From positions 2,739-19,799 of the forward strand of contig DGOW01000003.1 of assembly GCA_002390225.1 (NCBI GenBank): a stretch of DNA of 17,061 bases, in the 5' to 3' direction. Shown here piece after piece: positions 8,204-15,791 of this stretch; position 1 is the stretch's first letter; each line of letters starts with the position of its first letter. The stretch comes from Gemmatimonadales bacterium UBA4456 (GTDB lineage Bacteria > Gemmatimonadota > Gemmatimonadetes > Longimicrobiales > Gaopeijiaceae). Below the pieces are notes generated by a model. The model worked only from the letters and a program-made list of their open reading frames with translations. It was not told the DNA's origin and ran no database searches. Position numbers and translations under genes: made by a program.

Positions 8204-9129
8204 CCGGCGAGGCGAGCTCACGCCCCGAAGTCGCCGACTTCCTCCGACACCTGGCAGACGAACGCCAACTCTCCCACAATACGCTCAAGGCCTACCGTCG
8301 CGACCTCGAGGAGCTTGAGGCGTTCCTGATCGAATATCTGGGGCGTTCTACCTGGCAGTGGGCAGACGTTGATGTGGACCGGCTGGCGCTACGCGCGTTC
8401 ATGGGTGCCTGCTCCCGTCGGGGCCTAGCCAAGCGCAGTGTAGCCCGGAAGCTGACATCGGCGCGCACCTTCCTCTCCTTCTTGCACCTGGAAGAGCGAA
8501 TCCCGTCGAATCCCGGGCGCACTCTTCGGGCGCCAAAGCTCGAACGTCGCCTGCCTGGCCACCTGACGCGGACCGACGCCGAAGCTGTATTCGAGTACGC
8601 CGAGCAATGCGCGGAGGCCAATACCCTCGCAGGAACCCGGACGCTTGCGATCATGGAGTTGCTGTACGGCAGCGGGCTGCGCCTCTCCGAGCTGCATAGT
8701 CTTGACGGTGACCACATCGACCGGACGACGAAGCAGATGCGCGTGATGGGGAAGGGCTCAAAGGAGCGTATCGTGCCCGTGACCGACGCAGCTCTGCGCT
8801 CGCTGGTCAGATACGAGCCGCGACGTGCGGAGGCGTTAGCAGGAGAGCAGGCAGCCCTGCTGGTGAATCCCCGCGGGGGACGTCTGTCGCGCCGTTCTAT
8901 CCAGTCGACCGTGCGGGCGTGCCTGGAGCACGCGGCGGGAGCCCGTGGTCTTTCTACGCACGCCCTGCGGCACACCTTCGCCACCCATCTTCTGGAGGCA
9001 GGGGCCGATCTACTGGCCGTGAAAGAGCTTCTCGGACACGTCTCCCTCTCCACGACGCAGATCTATACGCACACGAGCAAGGAGCGCCTGCTTCGCGTGT
9101 ACCGGGACGCGCACCCACGCTCCGAGTAG
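8200..9129 (+). CDS. xerC: Tyrosine recombinase XerC/XerD family
   Basis: Site-specific recombinase expected to resolve chromosome dimers at dif. With the GTG start at 8200 it has 309 residues, close to the usual 300. An N-terminal SAM-like DNA-binding domain (about 8-95) is followed by the catalytic domain. All catalytic residues are present: R161 in GLRLSEL, K185 in GKGSKE, H254 and R257 in HALRHTFATH, H280 in LLGH, and the nucleophile Y289 in IYTH. GTG 8200 overlaps the trmFO stop as GTGA, matching the local overlap style; an in-frame ATG at 8161 would give a 43-base overlap and 13 atypical residues. XerC and XerD cannot be separated by eye; the name follows the Bacillus CodV position next to hslVU. 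Confidence 0.93.
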   Translation: MTGEASSRPEVADFLRHLADERQLSHNTLKAYRRDLEELEAFLIEYLGRSTWQWADVDVDRLALRAFMGACSRRGLAKRSVARKLTSARTFLSFLHLEERIPSNPGRTLRAPKLERRLPGHLTRTDAEAVFEYAEQCAEANTLAGTRTLAIMELLYGSGLRLSELHSLDGDHIDRTTKQMRVMGKGSKERIVPVTDAALRSLVRYEPRRAEALAGEQAALLVNPRGGRLSRRSIQSTVRACLEHAAGARGLSTHALRHTFATHLLEAGADLLAVKELLGHVSLSTTQIYTHTSKERLLRVYRDAHPRSE

Positions 9130-9132
9130 TAT

Positions 9133-9153
9133 CTGCCAGATAGGCAGGATTTG
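9133..9153 (+). terminator. Weak hairpin after xerC
   Basis: CTGCC (9133-9137) and GGCAG (9143-9147) form a 5-bp stem with an AGATA loop, followed by GATTTG. It lies four bases past the xerC stop, in the 102-base gap before hslV, and may reduce read-through. The stem is short and the T run is only three bases. No convincing promoter was seen in the rest of this gap. Confidence 0.25.
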
Positions 9154-9231
9154 CGCTAGATTCGTGGCCTCGCGCTTGCAGCTTAGGCGTGCCTGATCAC
9201 CTGAGCGCACACGTTTCGTCCCCTGGAGTCC

Positions 9232-9795
9232 ATGAGCCTGCCTGACGTACACGCCACCACCGTTCTCGCCGTCCGCAAGGATGGCCGCGTCGCCATGGGA
9301 GGCGACGGCCAGGTCACCATGGGCGACACCGTCGTGAAAGGGACGGCTCGGAAGGTCCGGGAGCTCCGAGAGGGAGCGATCCTTGCCGGCTTTGCCGGGG
9401 CCGTCGCTGACGCGTTCACTCTATTCGAGAGACTGGAAGAGAAGCTCGAACGCTACCCGGCGAACCTGACGAAGGCTGTCGTGGAGCTTGCCAAGGACTG
9501 GCGAATGGATCGCTACCTGAGGCGGCTTGACGCGCTCCTCGCGGTTGCCGATCGAGATCACCTGTTCTTGGTGAGTGGCAACGGAGACGTGATCGAACCG
9601 GACGACGACGTGCTCGCGATCGGGTCGGGAGGCTCGTTCGCGCTTTCGGCTGCGCGAGCGCTGAAGGAGCATTCTGACCTGGACGCGCCTTCACTGGTCC
9701 AGCGCTCTCTCGAGATCGCCGGTGACATCTGCGTCTACACGAATCGGGAGATCGTCGTCCTGGAGCTCGGCAAGCCTGAAGGAGGCGAGGAATGA
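9232..9795 (+). CDS. hslV: ATP-dependent protease peptidase subunit HslV
   Basis: Threonine protease subunit that forms the proteolytic core of the HslVU complex in the cytoplasm. The 187-residue product has a short propeptide, MSLPDVHA, before the double threonine; T9 would be the mature N-terminal nucleophile after processing. D25 in GGDGQVT and K41 in ARKVREL match the known catalytic D17 and K33 counted from the mature threonine. The AGFAGAVADAFTLFE, VELAKDWR, GNGDV, IGSGG and AGDICVYTN blocks are all family-typical. ATG 9232 has GGAG three bases upstream, rather close. Most proteobacterial HslV proteins have only Met before the threonine; a longer propeptide resembles Thermotoga and Firmicutes types. 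It overlaps hslU as ATGA. Confidence 0.97.
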   Translation: MSLPDVHATTVLAVRKDGRVAMGGDGQVTMGDTVVKGTARKVRELREGAILAGFAGAVADAFTLFERLEEKLERYPANLTKAVVELAKDWRMDRYLRRLDALLAVADRDHLFLVSGNGDVIEPDDDVLAIGSGGSFALSAARALKEHSDLDAPSLVQRSLEIAGDICVYTNREIVVLELGKPEGGEE

Positions 9796-11264
9796 CGACC
9801 GAGGCGCTGGCAAAGACCGGGGATCCGACGCCTGAAACCAAGGCTGAGGGACAGAGGGAGGATCCCGTCTGGCTCGATGAGCTGACGCCCCGTCAGATCG
9901 TGGCTGAACTCGACAAGTACATCATCGGGCAGGACGACGCGAAAAAGGCAGTGGCGATCGTCCTGAGGAATCGGTGGCGCCGTCAGCGGGTCGAGGAGGA
10001 GATGCGACACGAGATCGCGCCAAACAATCTGATCCTGATTGGCCCGACCGGAGTAGGAAAGACAGAAATCGCCCGACGACTGGCACGCCTGGCGGGATCC
10101 CCGTTCCTGAAGGTCGAGGCGTCGAAGTTCACGGAAGTCGGGTACGTCGGTCGAGACGTCGAGTCGATTATCCGTGACCTGGTCGATATCTCGATCAATC
10201 TGGTTCGAGCCGATCGAGAGTACGAGGTCCAGGGAATCGCAGAGGATCGGGTCCATGAGCGGCTCCTCGATCTGCTCTTGCCGGTAACGAACCCGGAACC
10301 CGATCCACCGGTGGATCCATCGAACGTGTTCGTGGCCGGCCCGGCCGGCGTCGAAGCCCACAATGGGGACGTTCAGGAGCGCCGCGCGCGCACTCGGGAG
10401 AAACTCGGTGGGCTTCTGAAGGATGGGAAGCTCGAGGAGCGTGAGGTCGAAATCGAGGTCACGCAGTCGACATCCATCGACGGTATGATGATCCCGATGG
10501 GTGGTGGTGAAGGGATGGACCACAACTTCACCGAAATGCTCCAGGACATGCTTCCAAAGAAAAAGAAGCGTCGGACTGTTTCGGTCGCTGAAGCGCGTCG
10601 CATCCTGCTTCAGGATGAGCTCGACAAGCTCATCGACATGGACGAGGTGGTACACGAGGCGCTGTATCGCGCGGAAGAGATGGGAATCGTCTTCCTCGAC
10701 GAGATCGACAAAGTCGCTGGTGAGCGCGGCGGGCGTGGTCCGGATGTGAGTCGGGAAGGTGTCCAGCGCGACCTGCTCCCGATCGTTGAGGGCTCGACGG
10801 TAGCGACGAAATACGGTCTGGTGCGCACGGACCACATCCTGTTCATCGCGGCTGGTGCGTTCCACGTAGCCAAGCCCTCCGATCTGATTCCCGAACTCCA
10901 GGGGCGCTTCCCGATCCGCGTTGAGCTGCAGACACTGGGCGAGGCCGAGTTCGTCCGAATCCTCCAGGAACCCAAAAACGCACTTCTGGACCAGTACAAG
11001 GCACTCGTCGAGACTGAGGGTGGTGCCATCGAGTTCACCGAAGACGGTGTTCAGGAGGTCGCCCGGATCGCGATGGAGCTGAACGAACGGATGGAGAACA
11101 TCGGCGCGCGCCGCTTGCGCACAGTTCTCACGACGCTGCTCGAGGATGTGATGTTCGAGCTTCCCGAGGCAGCAGGCGACCTCGTGGTCGTCGATCGAGT
11201 GCTCGTTCAGATGCGGCTGAAGGAGGTCGCAGAGGACGAAGATCTGAGCCGGTACATCCTCTAA
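9792..11264 (+). CDS. hslU: ATP-dependent protease ATPase subunit HslU
   Basis: AAA+ unfoldase that feeds substrates to HslV. The 490 residues include Walker A GPTGVGKT (84-91), the pore loop GYVG (117-120), Walker B IVFLDEID (299-306), an arginine-finger-type segment GRFPIRVEL (371-379), a sensor-2 GARRLRT (438-444) and the C-terminal SRYIL tail that docks into HslV. The I domain (about 135-295) is moderately enlarged and contains a PKKKKRR run (255-261). The protein is longer than E. coli HslU (443) mainly because of a 27-residue charged N-terminal extension before TPRQIVAELD. No internal ATG, GTG or TTG offers a closer start, and GGAGG plus GAGG stand just upstream of ATG 9792, so the extension looks real. 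Confidence 0.97.
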   Translation: MTTEALAKTGDPTPETKAEGQREDPVWLDELTPRQIVAELDKYIIGQDDAKKAVAIVLRNRWRRQRVEEEMRHEIAPNNLILIGPTGVGKTEIARRLARLAGSPFLKVEASKFTEVGYVGRDVESIIRDLVDISINLVRADREYEVQGIAEDRVHERLLDLLLPVTNPEPDPPVDPSNVFVAGPAGVEAHNGDVQERRARTREKLGGLLKDGKLEEREVEIEVTQSTSIDGMMIPMGGGEGMDHNFTEMLQDMLPKKKKRRTVSVAEARRILLQDELDKLIDMDEVVHEALYRAEEMGIVFLDEIDKVAGERGGRGPDVSREGVQRDLLPIVEGSTVATKYGLVRTDHILFIAAGAFHVAKPSDLIPELQGRFPIRVELQTLGEAEFVRILQEPKNALLDQYKALVETEGGAIEFTEDGVQEVARIAMELNERMENIGARRLRTVLTTLLEDVMFELPEAAGDLVVVDRVLVQMRLKEVAEDEDLSRYIL

Positions 11265-11271
11265 CAGACTC

Positions 11272-11287
11272 GCGCGACGGATCGCGC
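11272..11287 (+). other. Perfect 6-bp stem-loop between hslU and gcvT
   Basis: GCGCGA (11272-11277) and TCGCGC (11282-11287) are perfect inverted halves around a CGGA tetraloop, seven bases after the hslU stop. There is no T run, so it is not a standard intrinsic terminator. It could protect the 3' end of hslVU mRNA or be chance in GC-rich sequence. Confidence 0.3.
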
Positions 11288-11312
11288 ATTCCACTTACAC
11301 AAAGGTCAACCT

Positions 11313-12422
11313 GTGTCCGACACGCTGAAGCTTACGCCCCTCGACAACGAACACGTCGCGCTCGGTGGCAAGATGGTGCCCTTCGCCGGGTACTCCATGC
11401 CCGTTCAGTACCCGTCGGGGATCAAGGCTGAGCACGCTGCCGTACGTGAGGCGGCCGGTCTCTTCGACGTCTCGCACATGGGTGAGTTCCTCGTCCGCGG
11501 ACCTCAGGCGCTTGATCTGGTGCAGCGCATCTCCGTCAATGACGCGTCAAAGATCGAGATCGGGCAGGCTCAGTACTCTGCCATGTGTCTCGAAACGGGC
11601 TGCGTGATCGACGATCTGATCATCTATCGATTCCCCGATTACTACATGCTGGTCGTCAACGCAGCCAACCTCGCCAAGGATTGGGCGTGGGTCTCGAAGC
11701 AGGCGGCGGACTTCGACGTTGAGCTGGAGGACGCCTCGGACGACACGGCTCTTCTGGCGCTCCAGGGGCCAAGGGCGCGCGAGATCCTGCGCCCTCTGGC
11801 AAGCCTCGACGTCGACGACGTGAAGTACTATCGCTTCGCCGAGGGTGAGGTCGCCGGGATCCCCGCCGTGATCAGTGGTACTGGCTATACCGGCGAGGAT
11901 GGCTTCGAGCTGTATGTCCCATCGGATTCCGCGGCCGAGCTCTGGCGAGTGCTTCTGGAGCAAGGACGTGATGCCGGGCTGATTCCTGCGGGGCTAGGAG
12001 CCCGGGACTCGCTGCGGCTTGAAGTGGGCTATGCTCTTTATGGCAACGACCTCGACGAGAACCATACGACGCTCGAATCGGGTCTTGGCTGGGTGACGAA
12101 GATCGACAAAGGTGAGTTCGTCGGCCGTGACGCCCTCGCGACTCAAAAGGAAGCCGGCGTGACACGCCGGCTGGTCGGCCTCCGGCTGACCGGGAAGGGG
12201 TTCCCACGGCCGGGCTACAACGTGGTCTTGGGTGGAGAGGTGGTCGGGCGAGTCACGAGTGGTACGGTGAGTCCCACGCTTGGGTATGGTGTTGCACTCG
12301 GATACGTCCCGGTCGAGCTCTCCAAAGCGGGCACCGAAGTGCAGGTTGACGCCCGTGGCCGATTGGTGGACGCGGTCGTCCAGCGGCCTCCGTTCTATAC
12401 CGAGGGCTCGATCAAGCGCTGA
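11313..12422 (+). CDS. gcvT: Glycine cleavage system T protein (aminomethyltransferase) GcvT
   Basis: Transfers the methylene group from aminomethylated GcvH lipoamide to tetrahydrofolate, releasing ammonia and giving methylenetetrahydrofolate. The 369-residue length is normal. Diagnostic segments are MVPFAGYSMPVQY near the N-terminus, LFDVSHMGEF (50-59), the VIDDLIIY motif with the catalytic aspartate pair D100/D101, ISGTGYTGEDGFELY, and LRLEVGYALYGNDLDE. The start is GTG at 11313 with AAAGGT six bases upstream. gcvH and gcvP are not in the window, so the system is split in this genome. The 48-base gap before it is too short for a glycine riboswitch. Its product, methylenetetrahydrofolate, is the substrate TrmFO uses, but proximity alone does not show a link. 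Confidence 0.96.
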   Translation: MSDTLKLTPLDNEHVALGGKMVPFAGYSMPVQYPSGIKAEHAAVREAAGLFDVSHMGEFLVRGPQALDLVQRISVNDASKIEIGQAQYSAMCLETGCVIDDLIIYRFPDYYMLVVNAANLAKDWAWVSKQAADFDVELEDASDDTALLALQGPRAREILRPLASLDVDDVKYYRFAEGEVAGIPAVISGTGYTGEDGFELYVPSDSAAELWRVLLEQGRDAGLIPAGLGARDSLRLEVGYALYGNDLDENHTTLESGLGWVTKIDKGEFVGRDALATQKEAGVTRRLVGLRLTGKGFPRPGYNVVLGGEVVGRVTSGTVSPTLGYGVALGYVPVELSKAGTEVQVDARGRLVDAVVQRPPFYTEGSIKR

Positions 12423-12433
12423 GGCGCGTCGCC

Positions 12434-12961
12434 ATGAACGAGACCATCCTCGATCCGACCCTCTCCGTGGGCATCCTGACCGTCAGCGACCGCTCGGCCG
12501 CTGGTGAACGAGAGGATGTGAGCGGCGTGCGGATCGTCGCGTGGAGTGAGGGGCGGGGCTACGAGGTCGCGGAACGAGCCATCGTGCCCGATGAGACCAC
12601 CGAGATCGCCATGGCCCTCACCCGCTGGGCGGACGCTGGAGTGGACTTGATCGTGACTACAGGGGGCACTGGACTCACACTGCGCGATGTGACGCCAGAG
12701 GCTACCAGGGCCGTCATTGACCGAGATGCACCGGGTATATCGGAAGAGATCCGCAGAAAGGGTCTCAACGCGACTCCTCATTCGATTCTCTCGCGCGGTG
12801 TCTCCGGGGTGCGAGGCCGGACGTTGATCGTGAATCTTCCGGGAAGTCCAGGTGGTGTTTCCGACGGTCTCGCGGTTCTGGCTCCCGTCGTGGACCATGC
12901 GGTGGCGCTGCTGCGTGGAGTTGCTGCGCCCCATGGACCAAAGAGGAACGACCATGAGTGA
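12434..12961 (+). CDS. mog: Molybdopterin adenylyltransferase-type protein (Mog/MoaB)
   Basis: MogA/MoaB-type enzyme expected to adenylylate molybdopterin before metal insertion in molybdenum cofactor synthesis. The 175 residues carry VGILTVSDR (12-20), the TTGGTG loop (75-80), RDVTPEA with D85 (84-90) and LPGSPGG (135-141), all typical of the MoCF-binding fold. ATG 12434 lies 11 bases after gcvT with GAGG nine bases upstream. MoaB and MogA cannot be told apart by eye; the symbol is a family-level guess. No other molybdenum cofactor gene is in the window. The 3' end overlaps the next gene by eight bases (ATGAGTGA), so its translation may be coupled to the regulator that follows. Confidence 0.85.
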   Translation: MNETILDPTLSVGILTVSDRSAAGEREDVSGVRIVAWSEGRGYEVAERAIVPDETTEIAMALTRWADAGVDLIVTTGGTGLTLRDVTPEATRAVIDRDAPGISEEIRRKGLNATPHSILSRGVSGVRGRTLIVNLPGSPGGVSDGLAVLAPVVDHAVALLRGVAAPHGPKRNDHE

Positions 12962-14528
12962 CGGTCGTGTCATGATCTCGACGCACGATCTTCCCCTGGC
13001 TGGTGCGCTCCGTGCGCGCTTCGACGCGGAGGGGTATGAGACAGACCTTGTCACACCGACGGAGCGACTGACGGATTCGGATGCGCCCACGCTCCTGATC
13101 GTAACCGGACTCGATGATGGCGGCTCGAGTAAACTGGCCGCTCAGGTAGTGGCGGACCTGCACCTGCCGGTCTTCGCGGTAACGGGGGACGCCGGTGCGA
13201 TCCCTCGACTGGGTGGCTTTGATGAAGTCTTCGAGCCGGGCGGGGATCTTGATGACGTCGTCCTGCTCGGCCGGCGCGCTATCGAGCGGCAGCGCCTTCG
13301 CGCGGTCACGGGTATCGTCGGGCAGACAGACGCGATGCATCAGGTTCTTGAGCGGGTCGTGCAGATCGCGCCGGTCACCTCGACGGTCCTGGTTACCGGT
13401 GAGTCCGGTACCGGTAAAGAACTCGTCGCCAGAGGCATCCACGCGCTGTCTCCGCGAAGGCACAAGCCGTTCATTGCGGTCAACGTGGCTGCTCTGTCCG
13501 AGACGCTGCTCGAGTCCGAGCTGTTCGGGCACGAGAAGGGGGCCTTTACCGGAGCAATCGACTCCCGAAGGGGTCTCTTCGAGTTGGCCCATGGGGGAAC
13601 GATCTTCCTGGATGAGATCGGCGAGATGCCGCTGGCGACCCAGACCAAGCTCCTCCGCGTCCTCGAGCAAAGAGAGTTTCATCGGGTCGGTGGAGAGGCA
13701 TCGATCAAGGTCGACGTTCGAATCGTGGCTGCGACGAACCAGGATCTGCGGCAGCTCGTCGCCATCGGCGATTTCCGCCGGGATCTTTATTTTCGCCTCA
13801 ACGTGCTCGGCATCGAGCTTCCGGCGCTCCGGGAGCGGCGTGCCGATATACCGCTTTTGGTGGAGCACTTCGTCCGGGATGCATCCGACAGGAACGACCG
13901 TGCGTTCCCGGGCATCGCGCCGGACGCGATGCAGTTACTAATTGACCACAGCTGGCCAGGGAATATCCGGGAACTCCGTAATCTCGTGGAGTCGATGGTC
14001 GTGCTGGCGCCCGGGGGTATCATTCGACCGGAGGACATCCCCGATGAAGTACGGGGCGTCGGTGTATCCCTTCTGCCTGTCTCCATCCCTCGGGGCGGGT
14101 CGGTCGGCGCCGAGGGGGCAGTCGCGAACATCCGTCCGGAGTTGGAGTTCGTCTTCCGCACGCTCGTTGAGCTACGAGTGGATATGGACGACCTGCGGCG
14201 TGAATTCGAGGCATATCGGGGCGGTACGACGGCTCGTGGCGTTCCCGACGCACTCCTCGGTTCGGTGAGCTCGGGCGAGATCGCGATCCCGGCGGGCATC
14301 GAGATCCCGGCATACGTACCCGGCGAGCAATCTCCGATCGTCGAGGAGGAGCCCGAGGATGATGTCGTCATCTATCGTCACGGGATGACGATCGAAGACA
14401 TGGAACGGGCAGCGATCGCCGCGGCTCTTCACGAGGTCGACGGGAATCGTCGGATGGCAGCGAAGCTACTGGGAATCGGGGAACGGACGCTCTACCGAAA
14501 GATCTCGCGATACGGCGTCGACTCCTGA
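12954..14528 (+). CDS. Sigma-54-dependent transcriptional activator with degenerate receiver domain
   Basis: NtrC-type activator of RNA polymerase with sigma-54; 524 residues. The N-terminal domain (1-110) has the outline of a response-regulator receiver, but T10/H11 replace the metal-binding Asp pair, T51 sits where the phosphorylated Asp should be, and E94 replaces the conserved Lys; T77 is kept. The AAA+ domain (about 120-355) is intact: Walker A GESGTGKE (149-156), GAFTGA (196-201) for sigma-54 contact, Walker B TIFLDEIGEM (216-225), and WPGNIREL (334-341). A long linker with a charged helical segment (396-420) leads to a Fis-type helix-turn-helix (about 480-520) ending in GERTLYRKISRYG. 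ATG 12954 has GAGG seven bases upstream; the frame is open to 12852, but those residues are unlike a receiver and lie inside mog. No sensor kinase is adjacent. Confidence 0.92.
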   Translation: MSDGRVMISTHDLPLAGALRARFDAEGYETDLVTPTERLTDSDAPTLLIVTGLDDGGSSKLAAQVVADLHLPVFAVTGDAGAIPRLGGFDEVFEPGGDLDDVVLLGRRAIERQRLRAVTGIVGQTDAMHQVLERVVQIAPVTSTVLVTGESGTGKELVARGIHALSPRRHKPFIAVNVAALSETLLESELFGHEKGAFTGAIDSRRGLFELAHGGTIFLDEIGEMPLATQTKLLRVLEQREFHRVGGEASIKVDVRIVAATNQDLRQLVAIGDFRRDLYFRLNVLGIELPALRERRADIPLLVEHFVRDASDRNDRAFPGIAPDAMQLLIDHSWPGNIRELRNLVESMVVLAPGGIIRPEDIPDEVRGVGVSLLPVSIPRGGSVGAEGAVANIRPELEFVFRTLVELRVDMDDLRREFEAYRGGTTARGVPDALLGSVSSGEIAIPAGIEIPAYVPGEQSPIVEEEPEDDVVIYRHGMTIEDMERAAIAAALHEVDGNRRMAAKLLGIGERTLYRKISRYGVDS

Positions 14529-14538
14529 CCCGTCTCGA

Positions 14539-15192
14539 TCAGCGCTCCCCGCTTGCACGGGCACGGGCTCGGGCCCGCTCGGCGTGGATCCTGGGAAGGA
14601 TGCCACTCCAGCTGCTCGTCTGATCGAAGCCGTACACTAGGACCAACTCCGACTCGAGATCGACGTCCGACGGGAATGCGTAGACAGCGAGCTCCGTCTG
14701 TCGTTGAAGGACCCGCCTCTGTCCCCATCCGGGCGTGATCGGCGCAATCCCGATGGGAAGCATGCGAAGCCCTCGTGCGATCATCTGGACCTCCTCGGGG
14801 ACGAAGGCGATATCGGCCTGGGCCGTGAAGAAGGAGACGAGGAAGAGGTTCGCGTCGTCCGGCAGTAGGACACGGTTGGCGGCAGCGATGCCGCGCAGGC
14901 GTTCCTCCGTGTCTGGGGCCGTCACCCGGATCACACTCTCGTCCAGCGGCGTGACCATGATTTCCAGGTCCCGGCTAGCCAGTGCCATCGAGACCTCGGC
15001 CTGAATCAGCGATCCGTAGCCGCGGGGAGGGATGACTGACACTGGGGCCGCGGCACCGGGCCCCTCTGCCACGGGGGCGATAGTGCACGCCGATACGAGT
15101 CCACCTAGAACAGCGAGGAAAGACGCACGGACGTGAAGAGGTGGTGCTGATGGTCTTCGGGGAGACCCGGCCTTACCGCTACGAAATCTCAG
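14539..15192 (-). CDS. Predicted lipoprotein of unknown function; probable non-standard CTG start
   Basis: I recognise no family. The first conventional start, GTG at 15072, would give 177 residues with no signal peptide. The same frame continues upstream and encodes ASFLAVLGGLVSAC, a convincing hydrophobic core plus lipobox, with the cysteine at residue 36 if translation starts at the CTG at 15192. That CTG lies seven bases after a strong GAGGAGG (15206-15200). No ATG, GTG or TTG exists in this frame between the lipobox and GAGGAGG. The product would be 217 residues, with a rather long basic n-region (about 22 residues). The mature part is mixed alpha/beta with PEEVQMIARGLRMLP and a QTELAVYAFP strand, and it ends in an alternating Ala-Arg tail. 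The gene follows engB by two bases and converges on the sigma-54 regulator with ten bases between stops. The gene is likely real; its exact start is uncertain. Confidence 0.7.
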   Translation of the reverse strand: MRFRSGKAGSPRRPSAPPLHVRASFLAVLGGLVSACTIAPVAEGPGAAAPVSVIPPRGYGSLIQAEVSMALASRDLEIMVTPLDESVIRVTAPDTEERLRGIAAANRVLLPDDANLFLVSFFTAQADIAFVPEEVQMIARGLRMLPIGIAPITPGWGQRRVLQRQTELAVYAFPSDVDLESELVLVYGFDQTSSWSGILPRIHAERARARARASGER

Positions 15193-15194
15193 TG

Positions 15195-15791
15195 TCAGGC
15201 CTCCTCGTGTACGAGTCCCCGGAGTGCTGAGAGCAGGTCGTCTCGCCCCTCTCCCGTCTTGGAAGAGAAGGGGAGGAGCTGTGCTTCATCGATCTCCAGC
15301 ACCTCGAGGGCCCGCTCAATCGACTTCTGGCGCTCGATGCGTTTTAATTTGTCGATCTTGGTGAGCACGACGAGTGTCGGCAGTCCGACACCTGCCAGGT
15401 ACTCGACCATGCGAAGGTCGTGCGGGGTCGGCTTGTGGCGGGCATCGACAAGGTGCACGACACCGCGTATGCCTCCCGTTTCACCGAGATACCACTCGAT
15501 CAGCTCCCCCCAGGCGTCCCGCATTGCCACAGGCACCTTTGCATACCCATAGCCGGGAAGGTCGACCAGGTAGAACTCGCCATTCACCTCGTAGAAGTTC
15601 AGCGCCTGCGTTTTTCCAGGCTTTGCGGACACGTGCGCGATTTTGCTCCGTGTGCGCTGCAAAACCGTGTTGATGAGCGAGGACTTTCCAACGTTCGAGC
15701 GCCCAGAAAACGCAACCTGTGGCAGCGTGCCGGGTGCGGGGCCGCCCTTGGCCGCGATGGTTCCGGCGTAGGTGACCGTGCGAATCTTCAT
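15195..15791 (-). CDS. engB: Ribosome biogenesis GTPase EngB (YihA/YsxC)
   Basis: Small GTPase needed for assembly of the large ribosomal subunit. The 198-residue product is the normal length. All G motifs are visible: G1 GRSNVGKSS (30-38), G2 threonine T61 in PGKTQ, G3 DLPG within DLPGYGYAKV (77-86), G4 TKID (144-147) and G5 SSK (176-178). ATG 15791 overlaps the lon stop as ATGA. lon followed by engB is a familiar pairing; the two genes are also adjacent in Bacillus (lonA-ysxC). The last codons include GAGGAGG, which probably serves as the ribosome binding site of the next gene. Confidence 0.96.
   Translation of the reverse strand: MKIRTVTYAGTIAAKGGPAPGTLPQVAFSGRSNVGKSSLINTVLQRTRSKIAHVSAKPGKTQALNFYEVNGEFYLVDLPGYGYAKVPVAMRDAWGELIEWYLGETGGIRGVVHLVDARHKPTPHDLRMVEYLAGVGLPTLVVLTKIDKLKRIERQKSIERALEVLEIDEAQLLPFSSKTGEGRDDLLSALRGLVHEEA

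Noticed and set aside
9735..11294. A 519-codon open frame on the minus strand opposite hslU
   Set aside because: It mirrors the codon structure of a full-length, motif-complete hslU; its translation shows no family motifs and has a low-complexity, His/Arg/Asp-rich look typical of antisense frames in GC-rich genes.
11265..11312. Glycine riboswitch before gcvT
   Set aside because: The gap is only 48 bases and lacks any room for the aptamer; only a small hairpin is present.
12852..12953. Longer N-terminus for the sigma-54 regulator
   Set aside because: These residues come from mog sequence in another frame; ATG 12954 has a good GAGG and begins the receiver-like fold.
12765..13868. A 367-codon open frame on the minus strand opposite mog and the sigma-54 regulator
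   Set aside because: It lies antisense to two well-supported genes and has no recognisable motif or ribosome binding site.
14564..14577. Stem CGGGC/GCCCG as a bidirectional terminator for the convergent genes
   Set aside because: It is a 5-bp stem with no T run in either direction and is explained by the Ala-Arg repeat codons at the end of the minus-strand lipoprotein gene.
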